The notes: generated by a model not told the origin, from the letters alone. A stretch of 64,000 bases of DNA from UBA11612 sp963662375 (GCA_963662375.2 CAXXRP010000005.1:552750-616749), one strand, 5' to 3'. Counted from the first letter of the stretch, positions 37,219-47,082 are shown. Program-made: numbers and translations.

Positions 37219-39729
37219 ATGACGAATTCGCCAGAACGTCCCGAATCGGCGAAATCGAGCCATGGACTGGTCACGCGCGGAAAATTAGCAATGGCGTGGC
37301 TCGCCTTATCTTGGGAGCGTCTGTGGTCACGCTTATGGGTGCCCACAGCTCTAGCCGGCGTGTTCATCGCGGTGGCACTGACTGATGTATTGCCCTCGCT
37401 GGTCTTTGTTCTTCATGTGCTGGTGGTTTTGGCGAGCGCAGGCGGGATCGGATATGTGACATACAGAGCGCTGCGCGGCTTCGCCTGGCCGACCCGCAGC
37501 GAGGCTCGGGCGCGCCTCGAAAAAACTTCACCGGTTTCTCACCGGCCGCTCACAGCCGTCGAGGATTCCCTTGTCACCGGCACGACACCACTTCAAAGGC
37601 GCATCTGGGAGCTTCATCAAGGCAGGGCGCGCAATGATATTGAGCGCCTACGCGCATCAGCTCCGTCACCGGGCGTAGAAAATCAAGATCGGTTCGCACT
37701 GCGCGCCGCTGTGATTTTGGGACTATTCATAACTATCGTCGGTGGACGGAACGATTTCGGCGACCGCCTATGGCGGGGCATTCTTCCGGTATTCGGTGCA
37801 AGCAGTGCATCGATTGCGGCGAAGGTATGGATTACGCCGCCAGCATACACCGGACAGTCTCCCGTTTACCTTGAAATTCCCCCACCGGACGGGACACAAA
37901 TGCCGACCACTCTGGACATTCGGGCCGGAAGCAAGATGCTGACGGTCGTGACCGGCACCCCGCGGAGGGTAACGATTGCAGTTGACGACAGCCCAATGCC
38001 GCTGGAAAAGCTCGCTGATGAAAGCCAGCGCGGCGAAGTGGATATCCCCCCGGGCGATCGTTTGGAACTGCGGCAAGGGAGCAGCGTTATCGCCGGTTGG
38101 AACATCAACTGGATTCCCGATCAGGTGCCGGCCATCGCATTCATAGATGCGCCTACCCAGGCCAACAGATGGCGCCTGAGAATTGATTACCGCGCGAGCG
38201 ACGATTACGGACTCGAAAGCGTGTCAGCGCTGATCGCGCGAGCTGATGTTTCAACGGATGGCGCGGAGCCAGTGGAGGTGCCGTTGTCCATCCCGCCGTT
38301 CTCACCAAAAAGCGTCGCCCATTCCGCCATTACAGACCTAGCATCGCATCCGTGGACCGGCATGAAGGTTAAAATTCAGTTGGCAGTCACCGACGTGGCC
38401 GGTCAGCAAGGCTTGAGTAAAATAATGTCCGGGCAATTACCCGAGCGCATATTTAAACATCCGGTTTCAAAGGAGTTGGTCAAGTGGCGGAAGTCATTAA
38501 TGCACGCCCATGAAAAAGCGGTTCAGCCGGCACTAGAGAGCGTAGCCGCCATCCTCAAACAGCCTGAGAGCTTCGGCGGCGACCCTATGGTACACCTCTC
38601 CTTGTCCACAGCGAAATACCGGCTGCAATACGAGGGCGTTGAGGAAGCTTCGAAAACCGTACCGGACCTGCTGTGGCAAACAGCTGTTCGCATCGAGGAC
38701 GGCAGCCTCGCAGTAGCGGAGCAGCGACTTATGGACGCTGAAGAGACTTTGCGGGAAGCCATGGAACGGGGGGCTTCGGCTAAAGAAATCAATCAGCTTG
38801 TTGATAAGCTTCAGGAGGCGTTGGCCGACTACACGCGAGCCATGGCAGAGAACGCGCCCGACGGTCAAAGCGAATTTGGGACCGCGGACTCCGTCGCCGA
38901 ACAAGACATAACGGCGATGATGGAGCAGGTTCGAGAAATGGCAGATGTGGGCGCGGAAGAGGCCGCACAGGAGGCTTTAGCCCAACTTGAGGAGCTCTTG
39001 AAGGAATTGCGCAATCAACCCGCCGCGGGTGAAGGCGCGAGCCCCGATGTACAAGAAGCGCGGGAATTAATGGAGCAACTGCGCAAGCTTGCCGCCGAGC
39101 AATCAAAGCTACTTGACGAGAACTTTGAGCAAACGCGGCAGACCGCTTTACAAGAGCAACAGAGGCGCGATCAGAGGCAGCAAGGACAGCAGAGCCGTGG
39201 CCAACAAGGCCGAAACGAAGATCACGGTGAAGGCACCCGGATGGCAGGGCGCCAAGCCTCAGAACACCAGGACTCATTGCGCCAGCAATTGGCAAGCTTA
39301 ATGTCCCGTATGAGCAAGATCACTGGAGAGCTCCCCGACAGCTTGCAGGATGCGGATAAAGCGATGAGTGAAGCTAGCAATGCCCTGCGACGAGGAGCTT
39401 TCGAGGCTGGCGTGGAAGGACAGGGCCGCGCGTTGTCAAAACTCGAAGAGGGTGTCGAAGAGGCCACCGACATGTTGCTCGAAGCTCTCTTCGAGAAGGG
39501 CTTTGGTGGAATGGTCGATGTCGCAGGAGCGCAGCGGCGCTTTGGCCCCCTTGGCCCTCGTGGCGGGCGCAACACCGGCGACAACATCGACGTTCCCACC
39601 GAACCGGATACGAAAGGTATGGCTCAACGGGTACGGGCGATTTTAGATGAAATCCGCCAGCGCGCTAGCGACCGGACCCGGCCAGCGGATGAACAGGATT
39701 ACTTGCGCCGACTCATGAAGCAGTTCTAA
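37219..39729 (+). CDS. DUF4175 (TIGR02302-type) membrane protein
   Basis: An 836-residue protein of the alphaproteobacterial family usually found after lysA. Two or three membrane helices lie within about 45-180 and a periplasmic beta-rich region at about 195-400. A long Glu/Gln/Arg-rich alpha-helical stretch (about 410-780) includes a Gln/Arg-rich run near 640-670, with a conserved tail RQRASDRTRPADEQDYLRRL. The function of the family is unknown; membership is clear from length, layout and context. No frame problems despite its low-complexity sequence. Confidence 0.88.
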   Translation: MTNSPERPESAKSSHGLVTRGKLAMAWLALSWERLWSRLWVPTALAGVFIAVALTDVLPSLVFVLHVLVVLASAGGIGYVTYRALRGFAWPTRSEARARLEKTSPVSHRPLTAVEDSLVTGTTPLQRRIWELHQGRARNDIERLRASAPSPGVENQDRFALRAAVILGLFITIVGGRNDFGDRLWRGILPVFGASSASIAAKVWITPPAYTGQSPVYLEIPPPDGTQMPTTLDIRAGSKMLTVVTGTPRRVTIAVDDSPMPLEKLADESQRGEVDIPPGDRLELRQGSSVIAGWNINWIPDQVPAIAFIDAPTQANRWRLRIDYRASDDYGLESVSALIARADVSTDGAEPVEVPLSIPPFSPKSVAHSAITDLASHPWTGMKVKIQLAVTDVAGQQGLSKIMSGQLPERIFKHPVSKELVKWRKSLMHAHEKAVQPALESVAAILKQPESFGGDPMVHLSLSTAKYRLQYEGVEEASKTVPDLLWQTAVRIEDGSLAVAEQRLMDAEETLREAMERGASAKEINQLVDKLQEALADYTRAMAENAPDGQSEFGTADSVAEQDITAMMEQVREMADVGAEEAAQEALAQLEELLKELRNQPAAGEGASPDVQEARELMEQLRKLAAEQSKLLDENFEQTRQTALQEQQRRDQRQQGQQSRGQQGRNEDHGEGTRMAGRQASEHQDSLRQQLASLMSRMSKITGELPDSLQDADKAMSEASNALRRGAFEAGVEGQGRALSKLEEGVEEATDMLLEALFEKGFGGMVDVAGAQRRFGPLGPRGGRNTGDNIDVPTEPDTKGMAQRVRAILDEIRQRASDRTRPADEQDYLRRLMKQF

Positions 39730-39812
39730 ATGCGAAGGCACAAGGACCTGTGGCGGAGAACGATGAGATCCAATTGAACCGCAATACTGAGTCCGTCGCT
39801 GGGCTGTTCCGC

Positions 39813-41003
39813 TTATGTGCCAACGCTGTCGTAGAAACCTGCGAAGCCTGGCCATAGGTCCATAAGCATCCCGCGACCAAACCAAATCATTAGTGCAAGC
39901 GACGGTACCGTAACACCCATCACGCTGGCGGTGACATACGCAGGATCTATATCTATGGATTTCTGTGGGTTCCGGGCCGCATGCCCACCACGCGCCCGAC
40001 AGGCTGCCAATGCGAATGCTTCTGCGGGCTCTCCCTCAGCCTCGTCACCTTCGTCAACGTCTTCATCACCTAAAGATCTGAAATCCGGCCGGTCAGCATC
40101 CGGATCAACTAGATCATCATCTTCATCCGACGCATCGGAATCGGCGCTCTTGACCGCGCCAGATCTTTTACCATCCACGAGACCGCGCCTTGACCGGGCG
40201 CACCGGGAACGCCTTGTGCACCGCTAGGTGCCATTGATTGGCCAGGCGACCCGGGGCCGCCTTGACCTTGATCGGCGTTCGTCCATGAAACCGCGCCTTG
40301 ACCGGGCGCATTCACACCGTCAGGCCCGCGCATAGGCTGTCCGGCGCACTCGGAGCACCTTGTGCACCGCCAAAGGTGCCATTTGATTGGCCAGGCGCAC
40401 CGGGGCCGCCCACGGCGCCTGGTTGCTGCATCGCTTGACCTGGACTGGAACTCTTAGCCCGCCGCGAGCACCGGGTTGCTGCATCTGCCCCCCGGGTACC
40501 GCCTGAGAAGCGCCCGGTCCGCCTTGCCTGACTGGTGAGGGCATCCACGAGACCGCACTTTGTCCAGACCCCGGCGCGGGGTTCCCACTTGCGCCACGCA
40601 TGAATTGCCCCGACATCGCGGCAGCCTGCACAACCGGCTTAGATGTTGGCGCGCCAATGCCCGCTGTTTGGACATTGCGCTGTTGAGGCGCGCCTTGATT
40701 CTGCCCCATCATGGACACAGCGCCTTGCGGAACAGGCGGAGCACCTGGACGTGATTTTGGAGCACCTTTGCCCGCCATTTGGCTGGCTGACCTAACTTCG
40801 TTGTGCATCTTAGGACCTGCCGCGGCCTTAGCTTTTTCAGCGTAGTCTTCCCCCATTATAGAGGCGAGATCGAGAGATTCGACTTGAGCGGCCTGATACC
40901 AGGAATGGCCGCAGCTAGCGTATTTCAATTCACGGCCTTTCTTACCCAGCAGTTCCACCGGAATCTCAAACGAGGAAGAGCAACTTGGGCACGTAATACG
41001 CAT
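39813..41003 (-). pseudogene. MJ0042-type zinc-ribbon protein, repeat-rich, three frameshifts
   Basis: Read on the minus strand. ATG 41003 starts a zinc ribbon (RITCPSCSSSFEIP) in which the second half reads KYASCGHSW where the family has two Cys, so one ligand is missing. Then come Gly/Pro/Gln-rich repeats with recurring PGAPGQ and AVSWM. The sense frame changes near 40455, 40335 and 40185, each time in the same direction, and returns to the original frame for an acidic Asp/Glu region (about 40160-40030) and a C-terminal membrane helix (about 39930-39870). Restored length is about 390 residues. Its place divergent to ftsE is standard for these proteins in Alphaproteobacteria. The breaks lie in repeated DNA, so slippage is a likely cause. 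Confidence 0.75.
40212..40410. repeat. Imperfect tandem repeats in the zinc-ribbon gene
   Basis: Two copies of a unit of about 50 bp, at 40212-40261 and 40358-40410, are nearly identical except for three extra bases in the second (two beside the CACCGC junction and one T in CCATTTGATT). Shorter relatives of CCGCGCCTTGACCGGGCGCA occur near 40185 and 40292, with a weaker version near 40550. On the coding (minus) strand they specify the repeating Pro-Gly-Ala-Pro-Gly-Gln / Ala-Val-Ser-Trp modules. Confidence 0.7.
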
Positions 41004-41225
41004 GCAAAATCCGCCTACACAAAGGGCGGCTTTTTATTTAATACACGTCCATGTCACTGGAAACTAAACGCTTGTATAGGTTGACACTACTCGAGAATAT
41101 TTCGCGTATGATTGATTACTTGAATTGCCGCTTGCGCCTTGAGGTCCGCGGACTGGGAGGCCTTCATACCCGTCGCGGACGCATGTATACCTTCTCCAGA
41201 ATTAAGTTCGGAAATATGTATCGTT

Positions 41226-41963
41226 ATGGCCATTTTGCACAAAAAGAAGGCGGCGTTTACCGGGGATACGGTTCAGCTAGAGGGGGTGGCGCTTCGCTAT
41301 GATGACGGACCTGAGATTTTACATAATGTGTCCCTAACTATCCCACAGCGTTCGTTTCATTTTCTAACGGGCCCGTCTGGTGCCGGTAAGACTTCGCTGA
41401 TGAGTTTGATGTATTTGGCGCGACGGCCAAGCCGAGGGCGCCTAAGGCTATTTGGTGATGACGTAACGGGTTTAAAACGCAGTCGTGCGGCGCATATTCG
41501 CCGGCGTCTCGGTGTCATTTTTCAAGATTTTAGATTGCTCGACCATTTGTCGGCGTTCGATAACGTCGCGCTCCCCTTGCGCATTGCGGAGATCGCCGAC
41601 AACGTTGTCGCACAGAATGTTACCGAGCTTCTTTCATGGGTGGGCCTCGAGGAATTCATGGAGGCGCGGCCCTCCACTTTGTCGGGCGGCCAACAACAGC
41701 GTGTCGCCATCGCACGCGCGGTCGTCAACAGACCAAAGTTAATACTGGCCGATGAGCCCACGGGCAATGTCGATGACACAATTGCCTTAAGGCTTATGCA
41801 GCTGTTCATCGAGCTGCACAAATTGGGATCAAGCGTTATCATCGCCACTCACAATGAATTTTTGGTTCAGCGATTTCCGTTTCCCCGCCTACATATCGAT
41901 CACGGTACAGTCAACGCGCTGCCGGCTAGCGCCGCATCCCCATCACTTGTGTCAGAGGGCTAG
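41226..41963 (+). CDS. ftsE: Cell-division ABC ATPase FtsE
   Basis: ATG 41226 gives 245 residues. Walker A GPSGAGKTS near 50, Q-loop VIFQDFRLLDHL, signature LSGGQQQRVAIARA near 150, Walker B LILADEPTGNVDD near 172, His switch IIATHN. FtsE with FtsX controls periplasmic cell-wall hydrolases at the septum. The insert VNRPKLI and the overall sequence fit FtsE rather than LolD. A slightly longer start is possible in the same frame, without a good ribosome site. ftsX follows after 8 bases. Confidence 0.95.
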   Translation: MAILHKKKAAFTGDTVQLEGVALRYDDGPEILHNVSLTIPQRSFHFLTGPSGAGKTSLMSLMYLARRPSRGRLRLFGDDVTGLKRSRAAHIRRRLGVIFQDFRLLDHLSAFDNVALPLRIAEIADNVVAQNVTELLSWVGLEEFMEARPSTLSGGQQQRVAIARAVVNRPKLILADEPTGNVDDTIALRLMQLFIELHKLGSSVIIATHNEFLVQRFPFPRLHIDHGTVNALPASAASPSLVSEG

Positions 41964-41971
41964 CGGTTACC

Positions 41972-42853
41972 ATGTTGAGACTTCGCTCGGACCTCCCGCT
42001 GCGGGGCGACACCGCAAGCCGATTCGTTTTCTGGATCGTTGCGATCCTAGTGTTCGTTGCAGCCTTGGCTGTAACGGCGAGTTCCTACGTCGACGCGCTT
42101 CTAGAGGGTTGGAATCGGAGCGTGACTGGAACGCTTACAATACAAATTCCCACGGGCGGCGCCGAGGACAACAGTTCGGCTTCGGTATCGAACATGCTCG
42201 ATGCCCTCCGCAAGCATAGCGATGTGGTGTCGGCGGTGGTTTTACCCAACGAGAAAATATCTGAACTGCTCGAACCATGGCTGGGTGAAAGCTCTATTAT
42301 TGCCGACCTTCCGCTGCCGCTCCTTGTAGACGTCCACCTGTCCGACAGCACCGCCGAAGCAGCGAAAAACATTGTTGAACTGACACAAAGGACTGCGCCA
42401 ACGGCTATCGTTGAAGATCATCGGGTCTGGCTTAACCGGATTATCGGACTTGCGGAAGGCCTGAGCGTGATTGCATTATCGGTGATGGGGCTCGTAACCG
42501 GAGCGTTGAGCTTGATCGTTATCTTTGCCACGCGCGCCAGCTTGACTGAGTATGCACAGGCCATCGACGTACTGCGTATCGTCGGTGCCAAAGACGGGTA
42601 TGTGGCCGGACAGTTCGCACGGCGTGCGTTTGCGCAAGGTTTTTTCGGCGGCATAGCGGGACTGGCCCTATATGGCCCCACACTCGGCGCCATTACATGG
42701 CTTGCCGGGAGAGTCGAAAAGGGCCTGCTGCCGGACATAACTATGCCCATTCGACACTGGCTCATCCTGCTTGCACTGCCGGCCGCCGCCGGCGGCCTCG
42801 CTATGTTCGCAGCCAATATCACCGTACGCCGCATACTGGCCCGCAGGGTTTAA
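41972..42853 (+). CDS. ftsX: Cell-division membrane protein FtsX
   Basis: A 293-residue protein with an N-terminal helix (about 20-42), a periplasmic domain (about 45-160) and three C-terminal helices in FtsX/MacB topology. The RIVGAKDGYVAGQFARRAFAQG coupling segment is near 202-223. It partners FtsE. In Alphaproteobacteria this block continues with ydcF and plsC, as here. Intact. Confidence 0.94.
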   Translation: MLRLRSDLPLRGDTASRFVFWIVAILVFVAALAVTASSYVDALLEGWNRSVTGTLTIQIPTGGAEDNSSASVSNMLDALRKHSDVVSAVVLPNEKISELLEPWLGESSIIADLPLPLLVDVHLSDSTAEAAKNIVELTQRTAPTAIVEDHRVWLNRIIGLAEGLSVIALSVMGLVTGALSLIVIFATRASLTEYAQAIDVLRIVGAKDGYVAGQFARRAFAQGFFGGIAGLALYGPTLGAITWLAGRVEKGLLPDITMPIRHWLILLALPAAAGGLAMFAANITVRRILARRV

Positions 42854-42927
42854 ATAGGCCACGCCAAGCAAAAAGACCGCATCATAATTTATGCTTTACA
42901 CGCCATCGTTGGTATAAACTTCAGGTT

Positions 42928-43581
42928 ATGAAAATGCGATCACGACACGTCTTCGCCAGTATCGCAATTTGCGTTGCACTTGGATGGGGTTCAGGCCTTC
43001 TTTGGTTCGCTTCGACACTCCCCGACAAACTGGAAGATACGACGACACATACGGACGCCATTGTCGTCTTGACGGGCGGTAGCAAACGTATCGAGACCGG
43101 CCTTCGCCTTCTTGCCGACGGCTTGGGAGCACGCCTATTTATTTCAGGCGTAGGCGAACAGGTAAGCGTCAGCGATCTGACAGACCGAGGGCGACCGCTC
43201 CATCCCGACCATCTGAGCAATGTTGTGATCGGCACGTTGGCGAGCGATACACCGGGAAACGCGGCCGAGACTGCCGCGTGGGCGACCGCCGAAAAGGTGC
43301 ATTCCCTCAGACTGGTGACCGCCTCGTATCATATGCGCCGCGCACTATTGGAATTTAACGCCACGATGCCAACCGTAAGAATTATTCCTCACGCGGTATT
43401 TCCAAGTACCGTAAAAAACGATTGGTGGCGCTGGCCGGGCACGGCAAGTTTAATCGCACGGGAGTATACCAAGTTTGTGGTTACATGGGCACGTCAGAGT
43501 TTGCGTCAGCCGAACGGCCACCGGCGACAAACCTCAGATACAGCCGAAAATTGGGCGCTGCGATTGGAATCAACTCTGTGA
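42928..43581 (+). CDS. YdcF/ElyC-family (DUF218) protein
   Basis: ATG 42928 gives 217 residues with one N-terminal membrane helix (about 8-28) and a DUF218 domain: DAIVVLTGGSKRIETGL near 41, LFISGVGE near 70, and TPGNAAETAAWA near 108 with RLVTASYHMRRA near 130. ElyC in E. coli supports envelope biogenesis at the undecaprenyl-phosphate level; the exact chemistry of the family is unresolved. It overlaps plsC as GTGA, so the two are co-translated. Confidence 0.9.
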   Translation: MKMRSRHVFASIAICVALGWGSGLLWFASTLPDKLEDTTTHTDAIVVLTGGSKRIETGLRLLADGLGARLFISGVGEQVSVSDLTDRGRPLHPDHLSNVVIGTLASDTPGNAAETAAWATAEKVHSLRLVTASYHMRRALLEFNATMPTVRIIPHAVFPSTVKNDWWRWPGTASLIAREYTKFVVTWARQSLRQPNGHRRQTSDTAENWALRLESTL

Positions 43582-44291
43582 CCACGCCGCTGATGTGGGT
43601 CCGCTCTTGGATATACCTCGCCGCTTTCCTCACGTGGACTGTTGGCACTGCGGTGATGTGCCTGCCCACGCTTTTATCAAAACGTTGGGCGCTCGCTACC
43701 ACAAAGATGTGGATTCGCGGCATCATGGCTTTGGCGAGAACCATTGTCGGCATAGATTGCGTAACCGCAGGCCGCGATAACTTACCGCAAGGCGCCTGTG
43801 TTATTGCCGCTCAGCATCAGTCGTCGTACGAAACGTATCGCCTATTCCTTGAGTTGGACCGGCCGATTTTCATTCTAAAGCGGGAGTTGACTTATATTCC
43901 GTTCGTCGGTTGGTTCATCACGCGCATGGGCCTTATCGGGATTGACCGGTCTGCCGGCGCCACCGCGATGCGGAAAATGCTGCGGGACGTGCAAGCTGTC
44001 CTTGATGACGGACATCAGGTGATCATTTTTCCCGAGGGAACACGCACCTCGCCAGGCACCGTGCGTCCCTATCGGCGTGGCGTTGCAGCGCTATACACCC
44101 ACTGCACAGCGCCGGTCATTCCTATGGCTCTCAATTCTGGCTACTTCTGGGGCAAATCCCGCGTCTTGAAGCGGCCCGGGACGATCGCGTTTCATTTCCT
44201 GCCCGCTCTCCGCTCCGGCATGGACAAAGAAACCATGCTGTCGGAGCTAAGAGCTCGCATCGACTCTACCGCCTCCGCATTGCCGCACTAG
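43578..44291 (+). CDS. plsC: 1-acyl-sn-glycerol-3-phosphate acyltransferase
   Basis: GTG 43578 overlaps the previous stop; 237 residues with an N-terminal membrane helix. Acyltransferase motif I is HQSSYET near 78 (HxxxxE instead of the common HxxxxD, as in related alphaproteobacterial enzymes). Motif III is FPEGTRTSPG near 155, and motif IV (VIPMALNSG) is near 182. It makes phosphatidic acid. Ends the ftsE-ftsX-ydcF-plsC run. Confidence 0.93.
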   Translation: MTTPLMWVRSWIYLAAFLTWTVGTAVMCLPTLLSKRWALATTKMWIRGIMALARTIVGIDCVTAGRDNLPQGACVIAAQHQSSYETYRLFLELDRPIFILKRELTYIPFVGWFITRMGLIGIDRSAGATAMRKMLRDVQAVLDDGHQVIIFPEGTRTSPGTVRPYRRGVAALYTHCTAPVIPMALNSGYFWGKSRVLKRPGTIAFHFLPALRSGMDKETMLSELRARIDSTASALPH

Positions 44292-44414
44292 TGAGCTGCC
44301 GAGCGTCTGTATCCCGTTGACGTGAAATACTATTTCTAAGGCCGTAGGATTTTTTTTAGGGCTGTCGTATGCTCATGGCACCACAGGAACAAAACAAGAA
44401 TATTTGGATATCTG

Positions 44415-46127
44415 ATGACCAAACCTTCTGCCATCGCCCGGCAAATCTGGCACATGAAGTATCGATATAAAGGGGCTGATGGCGTCCCTGTCGACCGGAC
44501 AGTCGAGGATACCTGGCGTCGCGTCGCCAAAGCTCTCGCCGCGGGCGAACGAAATTCCGCGCTTTGGGAGCAACGCTTCGCGGACGCACTGTCTGACTAC
44601 AAGTTCTTGCCGGCCGGGCGGATTCTTGCGGGTGCCGGAACTGGGCGGCGGGTCACTCTGCACAACTGCTTCGTTATGGGTACCGTCGAAGACGACATGG
44701 GCAGCATCTTTGCTCATTTGCGAGAAGCAGCCTTAACCATGCAGCAGGGCGGGGGTATCGGTTACGACTTCTCAACCCTTCGGCCCAAGGGAGCGTTGGT
44801 TAAAGGCGTGGGGGCAGATGCCTCGGGCCCGTTGCCGTTTATGGACGTTTGGGACTCAATGTGCAGGACGATCATGAGCGCCGGGGCGCGCCGAGGCGCC
44901 ATGATGGCAACAATGCGTTGTGATCATCCCGATATCGAAGAGTTTATCGCCGCGAAACAAACTCCCGGCCGACTGACCAATTTCAACCTGTCTGTTCTAG
45001 CGACCGACCCATTCATGGCGGCGGTGAAGGACGGTGCCGATTGGCCCTTGCAGTTCGGCAGGGAGGTTTATCGCTCCGTGAAGGCCCGCAACTTGTGGGA
45101 TAAGATCATGCGGGCGACGTACGAGTACACCGAACCGGGCGTGATCTTCATTGATCGGATTAACGCACGAAACAACCTTTACTACTGCGAGGCCATCGCG
45201 GCGACCAATCCCTGCGGCGAGCAACCCTTGCCTCCGTATGGAACGTGTTTGCTGGGATCAATTAATTTGGCGCGGCTTGTAAAGGAGCCATTCGGCCCTG
45301 CCGCGCAGTTGGATTTGAATGAACTGGCTGATCTCGTCCCTGTTGCCGTACGGATGATGGACAATGTCATCGAGGCGTCAAGCTATCCCATTTATGAACA
45401 ACAACAGGAGTCCACACAGAAGCGTCGCATCGGATTGGGAATTACGGGTCTTGCCGATGCACTAATCATGTGCGGCCTGACCTACGGCAGTCCCGAGGCT
45501 GTCGCCATGACGCGTGACTGGATGGAAGCTTTTCGTGATGCCGCATACGGGGCTTCAGTAACTTTGGCGGGCGAAAAGGGGGCCTTTCCTCTATTCGACA
45601 GAGAGAAATATTTGCAGGGCGCCACTATCAAAAACCTCTCACAACCCCTGCGAGATCGTATTGCTAAACACGGCATCAGAAACGCGCTCGTTACGTCGAT
45701 AGCGCCAACCGGTACCATTTCCCTCCTCGCCGACAATATTTCCTCAGGCCTCGAGCCAGCGTTCAGCTTCGCCTGCAGTCGTCACGTGTTGATGCCGGAT
45801 GGCCAACGCCGCGAGGAAGAGGTTATCGACTATGCCTATCACACCTTCCGCTCGATGAAAGGCGACGATGCAATACTGCCCGAGTGTTTCGTCGATGCAC
45901 AAAACCTAATGCCGAATGATCATTTGGTCATGCAGGCCGCGATACAGGATTATGTGGATAGTTCCATTTCTAAGACTATCAACGTTCCGGAAAATTTTTC
46001 ATTCGCAGCGTTCGGCGACGTATACATGAAAGCCTATGATTTGGGTTGTAAAGGTTGCACCACGTACCGCCCAACTTCCGCCCGAAGGGCGGTGCTGGAA
46101 GTAAAAAAGCCGCGGCGCCCACTTTAA
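44415..46127 (+). CDS. nrdJ: Adenosylcobalamin-dependent (class II) ribonucleotide reductase
   Basis: A 570-residue catalytic subunit. HNCFVMG near 82 and FNLSVLA near 192 supply the reducing-cysteine region. NPCGEQPLPPYGTC near 265 carries the N-x-C-x-E active site, and SIAPTGTISLLADNISSGLEPAF near 438-460 binds substrate phosphate. No ATP-cone is visible. The C-terminal CKGCTTYRP is followed quickly by the stop, without the long zinc/Cys tail seen in larger class II enzymes, so this is the short form. It makes deoxyribonucleotides using adenosylcobalamin, supplied by the PduO-type enzyme at 27795. I looked for a cobalamin riboswitch upstream and saw none. Confidence 0.9.
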   Translation: MTKPSAIARQIWHMKYRYKGADGVPVDRTVEDTWRRVAKALAAGERNSALWEQRFADALSDYKFLPAGRILAGAGTGRRVTLHNCFVMGTVEDDMGSIFAHLREAALTMQQGGGIGYDFSTLRPKGALVKGVGADASGPLPFMDVWDSMCRTIMSAGARRGAMMATMRCDHPDIEEFIAAKQTPGRLTNFNLSVLATDPFMAAVKDGADWPLQFGREVYRSVKARNLWDKIMRATYEYTEPGVIFIDRINARNNLYYCEAIAATNPCGEQPLPPYGTCLLGSINLARLVKEPFGPAAQLDLNELADLVPVAVRMMDNVIEASSYPIYEQQQESTQKRRIGLGITGLADALIMCGLTYGSPEAVAMTRDWMEAFRDAAYGASVTLAGEKGAFPLFDREKYLQGATIKNLSQPLRDRIAKHGIRNALVTSIAPTGTISLLADNISSGLEPAFSFACSRHVLMPDGQRREEEVIDYAYHTFRSMKGDDAILPECFVDAQNLMPNDHLVMQAAIQDYVDSSISKTINVPENFSFAAFGDVYMKAYDLGCKGCTTYRPTSARRAVLEVKKPRRPL

Positions 46128-46310
46128 TTCCCCCGGACGGGATCGATGAGCAACGTTCAAAACGTTGCGTCTATTCCAAATGCAGCTAGGGTTGCCCGGT
46201 TGGAACTTGATATGACGAGTTAATCCGAGGGCCCGTCGACAGGGCCACGCATCCTATTCAATAATTCGCCGAAATTTTGTCAACTATTTGGCATGGCATC
46301 GCGCCGAACA

Positions 46311-46778
46311 TTATTCTTGTGCCACGGGCTCCAGCGGCAGTGCTGTCGAATATTTGATTTCTTCCATAACGAACGTAGAGGCGACGTCACTCAGCGACAC
46401 ACGCTTGATCAAGCGCTTGTAGAACGCGTCGTATGCATCTATATCTCTGACGATAACACGCAACAAATAGTCGATATCGCCAGCCATGCGCCAAATACCC
46501 GTGATCTCCTGAAAATTCTTTATCGCCCGTACAAAGTTTTGCAACCACACGTCGTCGTGCTGGTTGGTGCGGATGATAACGAAAACAGTGAGGCCAAGGT
46601 TGAGTTTTTTGGCATCAAGCAATGCAACGCGCGCCTTGATGACGCCAGTCTGCTCCATTTTTTGAATACGTTTCCAGCAGGGCGTCTGAGACAGGCCCAC
46701 TTTTGCGGCTACCTCCGCAATGGAAAGGCCTACATCCTGCTGAAGCAGGCCGAGAATTTTGCGGTCGATAGGATCCAT
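46311..46778 (-). CDS. Lrp/AsnC-family transcription regulator
   Basis: ATG 46778 gives 155 residues; AGGCGAG lies upstream, and earlier in-frame codons lack family sequence. N-terminal winged helix-turn-helix: DRKILGLLQQDVGLSIAEVAAKVGLSQTPCWKRIQKME, as separate short motifs near 4-20 and 24-40. C-terminal RAM domain (about 70-150) with the GDIDYLLRV core that binds amino acids. It is divergent to cysE, which may be a target, but nothing in the sequence proves it. Confidence 0.93.
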   Translation of the reverse strand: MDPIDRKILGLLQQDVGLSIAEVAAKVGLSQTPCWKRIQKMEQTGVIKARVALLDAKKLNLGLTVFVIIRTNQHDDVWLQNFVRAIKNFQEITGIWRMAGDIDYLLRVIVRDIDAYDAFYKRLIKRVSLSDVASTFVMEEIKYSTALPLEPVAQE

Positions 46779-47082
46779 CAGAGCTCGCCTTGTTTTCGGT
46801 ACACGCAACAGCCATATAGCGAGCTCGTGCGCCAAGGCTAGGGTTTCCCGATGACACTTAGAAATCACATTGGAGTTGGAAGAAACATCCCCACCAGGGA
46901 GCCTTTAGTAGAATTTTAATCTCTTTATGGCCCTTATGTCCACCCCAGATAAACTATTTTTTTCCTCTTCCCGGGTTGGATGCTACATGGCCAGGTTCTC
47001 GGAATGCGACCATTTGCGCCTAAGGAACCTCGCGGTAAGCCTCGCGGCGGGGCGGTCGTGGCCGACACAGTGGAGTGGTAAA
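46779..47082. other. Intergenic region between the Lrp-type gene and cysE
   Basis: 304 bases between divergent genes. The cysE frame is open back to 46927, but the extra 52 codons do not resemble CysE. No hairpin or clear promoter pair stands out; both promoters and any Lrp sites should lie here. Confidence 0.3.

Noticed and set aside
40109..40548. Separate small genes in the zinc-ribbon region
   Set aside because: The frames carry the same PGAPGQ/AVSWM modules and join end to end, so they are pieces of one gene and not independent genes.
40150..40560. CRISPR-like array
   Set aside because: Repeats are imperfect, coding, about 150 bases apart and without uniform spacers.
44292..44414. Cobalamin riboswitch before the class II ribonucleotide reductase
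   Set aside because: The 120-base gap is too short and lacks the B12-box; nothing supports it.
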